Part shown: one piece after another, positions 1-5,197 of the stretch
How positions within the stretch are numbered: the first letter of the stretch is position 1
How the letters are laid out: every line of letters starts with the position of its first letter
DNA from: Chloroflexota bacterium
Lineage (GTDB): Bacteria > Chloroflexota > Dehalococcoidia > Lucifugimonadales > Australimonadaceae
Assembly: GCA_028875085.1 (NCBI GenBank)
Contig: JAPPFU010000133.1
Coordinates: forward strand, 1 to 6,197
Direction: 5' to 3'
DNA length: 6,197 bases
The notes under the pieces: model-generated
Databases searched by the model: none
Told to the model about the DNA's origin: nothing
What the model saw: only the letters and a program-made list of their open reading frames with translations
Program-made: the position numbers and the translations under genes

Positions 1-139
1 ACTTTGCGGCCTACTCCGTCCCCCTTCCCCCAAGAAACAAAAACCTATTGTGGGGGATACCCCCACGCCCCCAGCCGAGGGGCTGGCCGCCCCTCGGCGC
101 TCCTTGCGTGAAAAGGTTCGGGATTGCGCAAAGACCTCC
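1..139 (+). repeat. Palindromic intergenic repeat, copy 1 (left end cut off)
   Basis: First of three related copies, all in the same orientation. The window starts inside its left terminal arm: CTTTGCG at 2-8 is the reverse complement of CGCAAAG at 127-133. Inside are a perfect 7-bp hairpin (50-56 with 60-66, loop ATA) and a perfect 10-bp hairpin (74-83 with 89-98, loop TGGCC). Positions 48-103 match copy 2 (4551-4606) at 52 of 56 bases. The right end lies 5 bp from the stop codon of the pseudouridine synthase gene. No protein is plausible here. A non-autonomous element such as a MITE or REP/BIME-like sequence is my inference; the repeat and its palindromes are read directly. Confidence 0.85.
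33..66 (-). terminator. Possible intrinsic terminator inside repeat copy 1
   Basis: Read on the minus strand, the direction of the pseudouridine synthase transcript, the 7-bp G/C hairpin at 66-50 is followed by a short spacer and then a U-rich run containing five consecutive T (43-39) and a further TTTCTT. This resembles a rho-independent terminator about 80 nt behind that gene's stop. The six-base gap between hairpin and T run is longer than ideal. The other two copies keep the hairpin and a pyrimidine-rich tail on the same strand. Confidence 0.4.
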
Positions 140-144
140 TGCCG

Positions 145-918
145 TTAGCGCCGTTTGGCGACGCCGCGCTTGCCTGTGCGCCCATGGCTATCGGGAGGCT
201 TGCCGCGCAGCGGCGCGAGCAGCGCCGCGACTTCCTCCCGCGTCAGTTCCCGCGTGCGGCCGGGCGCCAGGCCGCCGAGGCTGACGCTGCCCACGCGCAC
301 GCGCTTGAGCGCGGTTACGCGCCGCCCCACGCTTTCGAACAGCAGGCGGACTTCGTGTTTCTGGCCCTCGGTGAGGACGACGCGGTAGCGGGCGCCGCCG
401 ACGCTGCGCACGGACTTGGGGCGCGCGAACCCCTCCGGCAGCGGCGCGCCCGCCCTCAGCGCGCGGAGCCCGGCGCTAGACAGCGGGGCGTCCGCCGCCG
501 CTTCGTACTCCTTCTCCACGCCGTAGCGCGGGTGAGTGACGGCCAGGGTGAAATCTCCGTGGTTGGACAGCAGCATCAGGCCGCTCGTGTGGAGGTCGAG
601 GCGTCCGGCGGGCGCCAGCCCCGGCGCGCGCAGGCCAGCGGGCACGAGGCCGAGCACCGTCGGACGCCCGCGCGCGTCCTTGACTGCGGACAGGTAGCCG
701 CTCGGCTTGTGGAGCGCAACGTAGACCAACGAGGGCGGCGCGGCGCGCAGCCTGCGCCCCTCCACCTCCACTACGTCCCTTGGCACCACGCGTTGCGTGA
801 TCGCCTCGGCGACTACGCCGTTGACGCGCACGCGCCCCTCCACCACCAACGCGGCGCACTGGCGGCGAGAGCCGAGGCCCTGGTTCACCAATCGCCGCAC
901 CAGCGTCTCTCCGTCCAT
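145..918 (-). CDS. Pseudouridine synthase, RsuA/RluB/RluE/RluF family
   Basis: A 257-residue enzyme predicted to isomerise a specific uridine to pseudouridine in ribosomal RNA. Residues about 1-60 form an S4 RNA-binding domain (GSRRQCAALVVEGRVRVNG at 16-34). The catalytic domain follows, with KPSG at 71-74, the family motif GRLD at 105-108 containing the catalytic Asp108, then TSGLMLLSN. Residues 184-211 match the conserved C-terminal core, although GQKHEVR replaces the usual GRNRQVR type. The last 20 residues are a basic tail. Length and order are normal for the family. RsuA (16S) and RluB (23S) cannot be separated from this sequence, so no symbol is given. The ATG at 918 has no clear Shine-Dalgarno but lies 6 nt behind a -10-like hexamer, suggesting a leaderless message. 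It is monocistronic, divergent from the 1076 operon, and ends beside repeat copy 1. Confidence 0.93.
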   Translation of the reverse strand: MDGETLVRRLVNQGLGSRRQCAALVVEGRVRVNGVVAEAITQRVVPRDVVEVEGRRLRAAPPSLVYVALHKPSGYLSAVKDARGRPTVLGLVPAGLRAPGLAPAGRLDLHTSGLMLLSNHGDFTLAVTHPRYGVEKEYEAAADAPLSSAGLRALRAGAPLPEGFARPKSVRSVGGARYRVVLTEGQKHEVRLLFESVGRRVTALKRVRVGSVSLGGLAPGRTRELTREEVAALLAPLRGKPPDSHGRTGKRGVAKRR

Positions 919-924
919 AGGGGC

Positions 925-933
925 AGCCTACCA
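925..933 (-). promoter_or_regulatory. Putative extended -10 promoter of the pseudouridine synthase gene
   Basis: The minus strand reads TGG followed by TAGGCT, ending 6 nt before the ATG. A nearly identical TGG-TAGACT sits 7 nt before the GTG of the acetyltransferase gene. This spacing would start transcription at or beside the start codon. No -35 hexamer is evident. Confidence 0.4.
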
Positions 934-983
934 GCGCCCCCTTCCGTTCGCTCTGAGGGGGCTCGAGGGGTGAACGGCGAGCG

Positions 984-1003
984 CGCCGCCTAGCACGGCG
1001 GCG
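984..1003. promoter_or_regulatory. GC-rich inverted repeat just upstream of the operon -10
   Basis: Seven-base arms CGCCGCC and GGCGGCG flank a 6-nt centre (TAGCAC) in the divergent intergenic region, where a -35 box or operator for the operon at 1076 would lie. It could be an operator, but short GC palindromes are common by chance in such GC-rich DNA. Confidence 0.2.
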
Positions 1004-1009
1004 GCGCGG

Positions 1010-1018
1010 TGCTACAAT
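1010..1018 (+). promoter_or_regulatory. Putative extended -10 promoter of the four-gene operon
   Basis: TGC followed by TACAAT gives an extended -10 with five of six consensus bases, in an otherwise GC-rich spacer. The same TACAAT hexamer precedes the alpha/beta-hydrolase gene. A start a few bases downstream would leave a 5' leader of about 50 nt before the ATG at 1076. The leader contains a small hairpin at 1038-1052 (arms CGGCGC and GCGCCG). No convincing -35 is seen. Confidence 0.5.
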
Positions 1019-1064
1019 GGCCACTCTCGGGCGCGGGCGGCGCTCCGCGCCGAGCAGCCCCTCC

Positions 1065-1069
1065 GAGGA
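1065..1069 (+). promoter_or_regulatory. Shine-Dalgarno site for the gene at 1076
   Basis: GAGGA lies six bases before the ATG. It supports the chosen start and contrasts with the divergently transcribed genes, which lack such a site. Confidence 0.6.
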
Positions 1070-1075
1070 CGCGCT

Positions 1076-1840
1076 ATGGGCAAACTGACGGATAAGTTGG
1101 AGCAGGCGGCGCGCGGGGGCGCCCAGCCGATGGGATTCGCCGCCCCGCGAGTCGAGAAGACGCCCGCCATGCTGTTGCTCGTCAAGGCGAGCGCGGGCGG
1201 CCCCGGCCTCAAGGCGGCGGTTGAGGCGGGAGTGGACGGGGCGATGGTAGCCCCCGGCTCCAAGCGGAACATGCAAAGTGCGGCGAAGGCGCTGAGTGGC
1301 GTTCCGTGGGGGCTTTGGGTGGACGTAGCGCAGGCGGAGTTGCCCGACGGCGCGGATTTCCAGGTGTTCGCGTCCGACGCCTCTCCGGTGGCGGCTATCG
1401 GTGGCGAGGAGCAGACCAGCGTGATGCAGGCGTCGCCCGACATGGACGACGAAACGCTGCGCGTCATCGACGACCTGCCGGTGGACGCATTCGTGGTCTC
1501 GCTGGCGGGAGAAGGGCCGTTGACGGTGCGCAGCCTGTTGCTGCTCGGGCGGGTGAGCGGCGTTACGTCCAAGTGGCTGCTGCTGCACGTGAGCGAGGCG
1601 CCCACCGCGCACGAGGCAGAGCAACTGCACGCCGCGGGCGTGAGCGCGCTCGTGCTCGACGCGGACGACGCGAGCGCGGACGATCTGCGCCAGGCGCGGC
1701 AGACGCTGCTCAACCTACCGTCCGCAGCCAAGCGCTCGAAGGAGCGGCGCGCCGCTACGCTCCCATCCGTCGGTCTGCCAGACGGCGGTTCCCGTCGACG
1801 CCCGGAGCCGGACGATGACGACTACGAAGACGACGAGTAG
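1076..1840 (+). CDS. Hypothetical alpha/beta (TIM-barrel-like) protein with acidic C-terminal tail
   Basis: I do not recognise this 254-residue protein. There is no signal peptide or membrane segment. Residues about 30-215 alternate hydrophobic strands with amphipathic helices: AMLLLVKA at 31-38, AAVEAGVDGAMV at 47-58, WGLWVDV at 78-84, DAFVVSLAG at 137-145, KWLLLHVS at 166-173, and AEQLHAAGVSALVLD at 181-195. Repeated 'helix, AGV, strand' units of this kind suggest a TIM-barrel-like fold such as those of phosphate- or flavin-binding barrels, but no catalytic motif can be named. The tail (about 217-254) is low complexity: first Lys/Arg-rich, then ending almost entirely in Asp and Glu. It has a good ribosome site and heads a run with the M50 protease, aroA and gmk. 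The start is well supported; the function is unknown. Confidence 0.8.
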   Translation: MGKLTDKLEQAARGGAQPMGFAAPRVEKTPAMLLLVKASAGGPGLKAAVEAGVDGAMVAPGSKRNMQSAAKALSGVPWGLWVDVAQAELPDGADFQVFASDASPVAAIGGEEQTSVMQASPDMDDETLRVIDDLPVDAFVVSLAGEGPLTVRSLLLLGRVSGVTSKWLLLHVSEAPTAHEAEQLHAAGVSALVLDADDASADDLRQARQTLLNLPSAAKRSKERRAATLPSVGLPDGGSRRRPEPDDDDYEDDE

Positions 1841-1875
1841 CCCGCCGCCGCGCGGGGGAACCAGACTTCACTGAG

Positions 1876-2547
1876 ATGCTCCTTGCCGGCCGCGACCTGC
1901 TGTTCGACGACCCGTTCGGTTTCGTCCTGCTGTTCGGCGCGGTGGCTGCGGCCTTGCTCATCAGCATCTCCGTTCACGAGGCGTCGCACGCGGCGGCGGC
2001 GCTGAGTTTGGGCGACAGGACAGCCAAGCGCCTGGGCCGCCTCACGCTGAACCCGAAGGCGCACCTCGACCCCACCGGGACGGTAATGCTGCTGGTGGCG
2101 GGGTTCGGCTGGGGCAAGCCGGTGCCGGTGAACGTCGCCGCGCTGCGGAACGGCTATCGCAGTATGGCGCTGGTGTCGTTCGCGGGGCCTGCGTCCAATG
2201 TGCTGCTTGCGCTCATCTTCGCCGCCATGTTCCGGATGGGCGTTCTCGACGCGGGCGGCGCGGGAGCGTCGGTTGGCGGCTGGCTCGCGCTCGTCGTCTT
2301 CTACTCCGTCATCTTGAACCTCATTCTCGCGGTGTTCAACCTGCTGCCCATCGCGCCGCTGGACGGCTCGGGCATCCTGCGGGGCGTCGTTCCCGACGCG
2401 TGGCTGCCTGCCATCAAGCGCTTGGAGAACGTGGGGCCTATCCTGCTGCTGGCGATCATCGGCTTGCAGTTCCTAGGGTTCGCCGACATCCTCGGCATCA
2501 TCTTCGACCCGGCGATAGCGCTCGCGGGTGCGCTAATAGGAGCGTAA
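1876..2547 (+). CDS. Site-2 protease family zinc metalloprotease (peptidase M50)
   Basis: A 223-residue polytopic membrane protein of the minimal site-2 protease type, which cleaves peptide bonds within the membrane. The zinc-binding HExxH is HEASH at 34-38 inside the first long hydrophobic segment (about 15-40). The third ligand is expected at Asp163 in NLLPIAPLDG (155-164). Family landmarks between them are GRLTLNPKAHLDPTGT (54-69), FGWGKPVPVN (77-86) and AGPASN (103-108). Further hydrophobic segments lie at about 95-118, 135-157, 186-205 and 205-222. There is no PDZ or CBS domain, so it belongs with the short standalone M50 proteins rather than RseP or SpoIVFB-CBS types. Its substrate is unknown, and no anti-sigma factor is encoded nearby. 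The ATG at 1876 has no good Shine-Dalgarno (a G run ends about 15 nt upstream), so translation may be coupled to the gene before it, 35 nt away. Confidence 0.93.
   Translation: MLLAGRDLLFDDPFGFVLLFGAVAAALLISISVHEASHAAAALSLGDRTAKRLGRLTLNPKAHLDPTGTVMLLVAGFGWGKPVPVNVAALRNGYRSMALVSFAGPASNVLLALIFAAMFRMGVLDAGGAGASVGGWLALVVFYSVILNLILAVFNLLPIAPLDGSGILRGVVPDAWLPAIKRLENVGPILLLAIIGLQFLGFADILGIIFDPAIALAGALIGA
2538..2542 (+). promoter_or_regulatory. Shine-Dalgarno site for aroA inside the end of the M50 gene
   Basis: AGGAG lies nine bases before the aroA ATG and overlaps the last codons of the protease gene, whose stop is only 4 nt before that ATG. This fixes the aroA start and implies translational coupling. 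Confidence 0.65.
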
Positions 2548-2551
2548 GGCG

Positions 2552-3865
2552 ATGCGGGAGGCAGTGCGCAGGCCGCGAAGATTCGGCGGCGCCGTAACGC
2601 CGCCGGGCGACCGCTCCATCTCCGTCCGGGCGGCCATCCTGAACGCGCTCGCGGAGGGCGAGGCGCGCATCGCTAACTACGGCCCGGGCGGCGACTGCGC
2701 GTCGGCGCTGTCCGTTCTGCGTGGCCTGGGCGTGCCGGTTGAGTCGGACGGCGACGGCTTCGTCGTCGCGGGCGGCGCGATTCGCGAGCCGGACGACGTG
2801 CTCGACGCGGGAAACAGCGGCACGGTCATGCGCCTCGCCTCCGGACTGCTCGCGTCGCAGCCCTTTCTGAGCGTGCTCACCGGCGACGCCTCGTTGCGTT
2901 CGCGGCCAATGGGGCGCGTCATCGCGCCATTGCGGGAGATGGGAGCGGACGTGCGCGGCCGCGATGGCGACCGCCTCGCGCCCCTCGTCATACGCGGGGG
3001 CGCGCTGCGGGGCATCCGCTACCGCATGCCCGTGGCCAGCGCACAGGTGAAGAGCGCCATCCTGCTCGCGGGCCTCTCCGCCGAAGGGGAGACGGTCATC
3101 GAGCAGCCTGCCATGTCGCGCGACCACACCGAGCGCGCCATCAGCGCGATGGGCGCCGACATCCGCGAGGAGGGCCTGACGCTCACCTTGCGGCCTTCGC
3201 GGCTGCGCGCCGTAGACGTGACGGTGCCGGGCGACCTTTCGTCCGCCGCCTTCTGGCTGGTGGCCGCCGTCTGCCACCCCGACGCAGAGGCGCGCTTGCT
3301 CGGGGTCGGCATGAACCCGGGGCGCACCGGGGTGCTCGACGCGCTGAACGCGATGGGCGCGGACATCGCGGTGGAGCATGAGCGCGTGGTCTCCGGGGAA
3401 CCCGTCGCCGATCTGGTGGCGAGGTCGAGCCGCCTGCGCGCAACGCATATCGCGGGCGACCTCATCCCGCGCGTGCAGGACGAGCTGCCCGTTCTCGCGC
3501 TCGCCGCCTGCTTTGCCGAAGGCGAGACGACCATCGCCGACGCGCAGGAGCTCCGCGTGAAGGAGACCGACCGCATCCATACCACCGTGGGGGAGTTGCG
3601 GCGGCTGGGGGCGGACGCTCACGAGACGCCGGACGGGATGCGCATTGCGGGGGGCAAGGCGCTGCTCGGGGCGCGAGCGAACAGCCATGGCGACCACCGC
3701 ATCGCCATGATGCTTGGCGTCGCGGGACTGCTTGCGGCGGGGGAGACGGAGGTCGAGGGTGCGGAGGCGGCGTCCGTCACCTATCCCGGATTTTGGGACG
3801 ACCTGCGCGCGCTTGCGGGCGATGGCGAGCGCGCCTCAGCGCGCGCAAGCGTTCCGGAGCGATGA
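2552..3865 (+). CDS. aroA: 3-phosphoshikimate 1-carboxyvinyltransferase (EPSP synthase)
   Basis: A 437-residue cytoplasmic enzyme joining phosphoenolpyruvate to shikimate-3-phosphate, the sixth step of the shikimate pathway to chorismate. Landmarks in order: PPGDRSISVRA (17-27), DAGNSGTVMRL (85-95), RSRPMGRVIAPL (116-127), ASAQVKSAILLAGL (162-175), SRDHTER (189-195), PGDLSSAAF (226-234), RVQDELPVLALAA (307-319) with the likely catalytic Asp310, RVKETDRI (335-342), SHGDHRIAM (378-386) and YPGFWDDL (411-418). The glyphosate-sensitivity position in GNSGT is Gly90. Odd point: the active-site Lys of the first motif (Lys22 in E. coli; usual GDKS) is Arg21 here, encoded by CGC. The Lys near the C-terminal YPGF motif is Val, which I recall as variable among bacterial class II enzymes. 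About 15 residues after the last motif look unconserved and overlap gmk by 4 nt. Confidence 0.97.
   Translation: MREAVRRPRRFGGAVTPPGDRSISVRAAILNALAEGEARIANYGPGGDCASALSVLRGLGVPVESDGDGFVVAGGAIREPDDVLDAGNSGTVMRLASGLLASQPFLSVLTGDASLRSRPMGRVIAPLREMGADVRGRDGDRLAPLVIRGGALRGIRYRMPVASAQVKSAILLAGLSAEGETVIEQPAMSRDHTERAISAMGADIREEGLTLTLRPSRLRAVDVTVPGDLSSAAFWLVAAVCHPDAEARLLGVGMNPGRTGVLDALNAMGADIAVEHERVVSGEPVADLVARSSRLRATHIAGDLIPRVQDELPVLALAACFAEGETTIADAQELRVKETDRIHTTVGELRRLGADAHETPDGMRIAGGKALLGARANSHGDHRIAMMLGVAGLLAAGETEVEGAEAASVTYPGFWDDLRALAGDGERASARASVPER
3810..3851 (+). other. Long inverted repeat at the aroA-gmk junction
   Basis: Twelve-base arms at 3810-3821 and 3840-3851 pair at 11 of 12 positions, and the 18-nt loop holds a nested 4-bp hairpin (3824-3827 with 3832-3835). 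In the mRNA this would form a strong hairpin in the aroA tail, ending 4 nt before the GGAG that precedes the gmk start. It may influence gmk translation or mRNA processing. The pairing is seen; the role is inferred. Confidence 0.45.
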
Positions 3866-4458
3866 GCAGCCCTCTCTTCGTCGCGCTCTCAGGGCCGTCG
3901 GGCGTGGGTAAAGACGCGGTGCTGAACGCGATGCGCGCAAGCCTCGACTCTGCCATCCACTACGCCGTAACCGCCACTACCCGCCCCATCCGCTCCGGCG
4001 AGCGCGATGGCGTGGACTACCACTTCGTCTCCCTCGAGCGCTTTCAGGAACTGCGCGACCGGGGTGAACTCCTCGAGCACGCGGAGGTGTACGGGCGCTG
4101 GTACGGCGTGCCCAAAGCGCCCCTGCGGGACGCGCTAGCCGAGGGCAAGGACGTGATACTGAAGGTGGACGTGCAAGGCGCGCGCACGGTGAGCCGATTG
4201 CTGCCCGGCGCGCTGCTCATCTTTCTCGCGCCGCCCTCGATGGAGGAATTGGAGCGCCGCTTACGGATACGTAAGACCGAATCGGCGGAGGATATGGCGC
4301 GGCGCATCGAGACGGCGCGGGAGGAGTTGGCGCAGGCCGAGCACTATCACTACGTCGTGGAGAACGAGACGGACGCGGTGGACGCGGCGGTGCGGCGCAT
4401 CGCGGCCATCATGGCGCAGGAGCGAGAGCAGGGGGGCAGGCCGCCGCCGGCGCTGTAG
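3862..4458 (+). CDS. gmk: Guanylate kinase
   Basis: A 198-residue cytoplasmic kinase converting GMP and ATP to GDP and ADP. The P-loop is GPSGVGKD (11-18). The GMP-binding region includes TTRPIRSGERDGVDYHFV (39-56) and ELLEHAEVYGRWYGVP (69-84). GKDVILKVDVQGAR (95-108) is the Walker B-like strand. The lid is LRIRKTESAEDMARRI (134-149), followed by HYHYVVENE (161-169), the family's YDYVVVND-type adenine-side strand. Length and order are normal. I chose the ATG at 3862 because the protein then begins just before the P-loop strand as usual and its start overlaps the aroA stop as ATGA. A longer reading from 3793 would add 23 residues encoded by the aroA tail. GGAG at 3856-3859 is only 2 nt from the ATG, so reinitiation after aroA is likely. 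Last gene of the run. Confidence 0.96.
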   Translation: MSSPLFVALSGPSGVGKDAVLNAMRASLDSAIHYAVTATTRPIRSGERDGVDYHFVSLERFQELRDRGELLEHAEVYGRWYGVPKAPLRDALAEGKDVILKVDVQGARTVSRLLPGALLIFLAPPSMEELERRLRIRKTESAEDMARRIETAREELAQAEHYHYVVENETDAVDAAVRRIAAIMAQEREQGGRPPPAL

Positions 4459-4460
4459 GG

Positions 4461-4473
4461 GGGCGATTCGCCC
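4461..4473 (+). terminator. Small hairpin behind gmk
   Basis: GGGCG-ATT-CGCCC forms a 5-bp stem with a 3-nt loop two bases after the gmk stop, extendable by G-T wobbles. Only TT and a mixed sequence follow, so it is at best a weak terminator. The repeat directly behind it supplies stronger hairpins. Confidence 0.25.
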
Positions 4474-4489
4474 TTCGCGTTCCCGCAGG

Positions 4490-4643
4490 GGAGACCTTTG
4501 CGTAACTACTCCGTCTCCCCACCCTCCACCCCCAAGAAGATAAAGATCTTTTGTGGGGTATACCCCCACGCCCCCAGCCGAGGGGCTGACCGCCCCTCGA
4601 CACTCCCCGCGTGAAGAAACCGGGGGATTACGCAACGGTCTCC
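4490..4643 (+). repeat. Palindromic intergenic repeat, copy 2 (complete, with terminal inverted repeats)
   Basis: The only complete copy, 154 bp. It is bounded by GGAGACCTTTGCGTAA (4490-4505) and TTACGCAACGGTCTCC (4628-4643), inverted repeats matching at 15 of 16 positions. Inside are CCCCCAAGA at 4529-4537, the palindrome AAAGATCTTT at 4542-4551, a 6-bp hairpin (4553-4558 with 4564-4569) and a second hairpin with one mismatch in ten (4577-4586 with 4592-4601). It fills the space between the convergent ends of gmk (31 nt away) and the acetyltransferase gene (18 nt away). No clear target-site duplication flanks it, and it has no coding capacity. I infer a MITE-like or structured 3'-end element. 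The terminal repeats and the match to copy 1 are direct observations. Confidence 0.88.
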
Positions 4644-4661
4644 AAGGCGAACGGAGAGCGT

Positions 4662-5144
4662 TCACCTGTCGAGGCGCTTCCACATGCGGTGCGAGCGCAT
4701 GCGATAGCCGAGGTTTTCGTAGAGCGCTAGGGCGGGAGCGTTGCCTTCAACCACGGTCAAGTCCACCGAATCGGCGCCGCGCTCGCGCGCCCACGCCTCC
4801 GCCGCGTCCATCAGCAGGCGCCCCACTCCCTCGCGGCGCGCGGCGGCGTCCACCGCCAGATCAACCACCTCGACGTAGCAGCGGCGGACGAACCCGGCCC
4901 ACGGCGGCGACTCCCGCAGCGCGGCCATGAGCAGGCCGATCACTCCCCGCGCATCCTCCGCCACCAGCACCAGCGCGTCGGCGTCCGCAAGCTGCGCCTC
5001 GATCTCCGTGCGCGGGCGCTCGTAGCCGGCGGCCGGTTTGAAGAAGCCTGGCAGCAACTCGGCGGCGAGGTCGTCGGCGGGCCGGTAGATGGCCAGCAGG
5101 CAGTCGATGTCGCGTGCCTCGGCGGGGCGGATGGTCGGCGCCAC
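4662..5144 (-). CDS. GNAT family N-acetyltransferase
   Basis: A single-domain GNAT protein of 160 residues when started at the GTG at 5144. It should transfer an acyl group from acyl-CoA to an amine, but the substrate cannot be read from sequence. The N-terminus TIRPAEARDIDCLLAIY (4-20) is the usual first strand and helix. EVVDLAVDAAARREGVGRLL (92-111) is the acetyl-CoA motif A, with RREGVG as the pyrophosphate loop. It is followed by VDLTVVEGNAPALALYENLGY (127-147), where Asn135 and Tyr142 match conserved motif B positions. I prefer the GTG start because the first strand begins at once after it and a -10-like TAGACT lies 7 nt upstream. The ATG at 5216 would add 24 Arg-rich residues and overlap the divergent hydrolase gene. 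It is convergent with gmk across repeat copy 2. Confidence 0.9.
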   Translation of the reverse strand: MAPTIRPAEARDIDCLLAIYRPADDLAAELLPGFFKPAAGYERPRTEIEAQLADADALVLVAEDARGVIGLLMAALRESPPWAGFVRRCYVEVVDLAVDAAARREGVGRLLMDAAEAWARERGADSVDLTVVEGNAPALALYENLGYRMRSHRMWKRLDR

Positions 5145-5151
5145 GCGCCCA

Positions 5152-5160
5152 AGTCTACCA
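5152..5160 (-). promoter_or_regulatory. Putative extended -10 promoter of the acetyltransferase gene
   Basis: The minus strand reads TGG-TAGACT ending 7 nt before the GTG start. It matches the element before the pseudouridine synthase gene at eight of nine bases with nearly the same spacing, pointing to a shared leaderless promoter form. Confidence 0.4.
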
Positions 5161-5182
5161 ACGCGCCCCCGCCCAAGCGCTG

Positions 5183-5188
5183 TACAAT
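5183..5188 (+). promoter_or_regulatory. Putative -10 promoter of the alpha/beta-hydrolase gene
   Basis: TACAAT ends 9 nt before the ATG at 5198, and no Shine-Dalgarno lies between. Transcription would begin at or within a few bases of the start codon. No -35 is evident. The divergent acetyltransferase promoter lies about 25 bp away. Confidence 0.5.
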
Positions 5189-5197
5189 AGGCGCACG

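Noticed and set aside
17..72. G-quadruplex on the minus strand from the C runs of repeat copy 1
   Set aside because: The minus-strand G runs are interrupted by complementary C runs that form hairpins, and four runs with short loops are not contiguous, so duplex hairpins explain the pattern better.
124..993. 289-residue plus-strand frame antisense to the pseudouridine synthase
   Set aside because: It starts inside the repeat and mirrors a gene with intact catalytic motifs. No family resemblance is visible.
1017..1088. Short upstream frame (23 codons) overlapping the start of the gene at 1076
   Set aside because: Its ATG overlaps the TACAAT -10 hexamer, so it would lie upstream of the predicted transcript start, and it has no ribosome site.
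476..1630. Long open frame on the minus strand across the pseudouridine synthase and hypothetical genes
   Set aside because: It crosses a promoter region and overlaps two better-supported genes. The Arg/Ala/His-rich composition is typical of GC-rich shadow frames, and no domain is visible.
2498..3697. 399-residue open frame antisense to aroA
   Set aside because: It is the antisense shadow of a clear EPSP synthase, with low-complexity composition and no recognisable motif.
4261..4683. Minus-strand frame spanning gmk and repeat copy 2
   Set aside because: It is antisense to the gmk C-terminal motifs and continues through palindromic repeat sequence, so it is a chance reading frame.
5114..5197. 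Upstream ATG for the alpha/beta-hydrolase adding 28 residues
   Set aside because: The added residues fall across the divergent acetyltransferase start and the TACAAT promoter, and they are not part of the fold. The ATG at 5198 starts a normal-length hydrolase.
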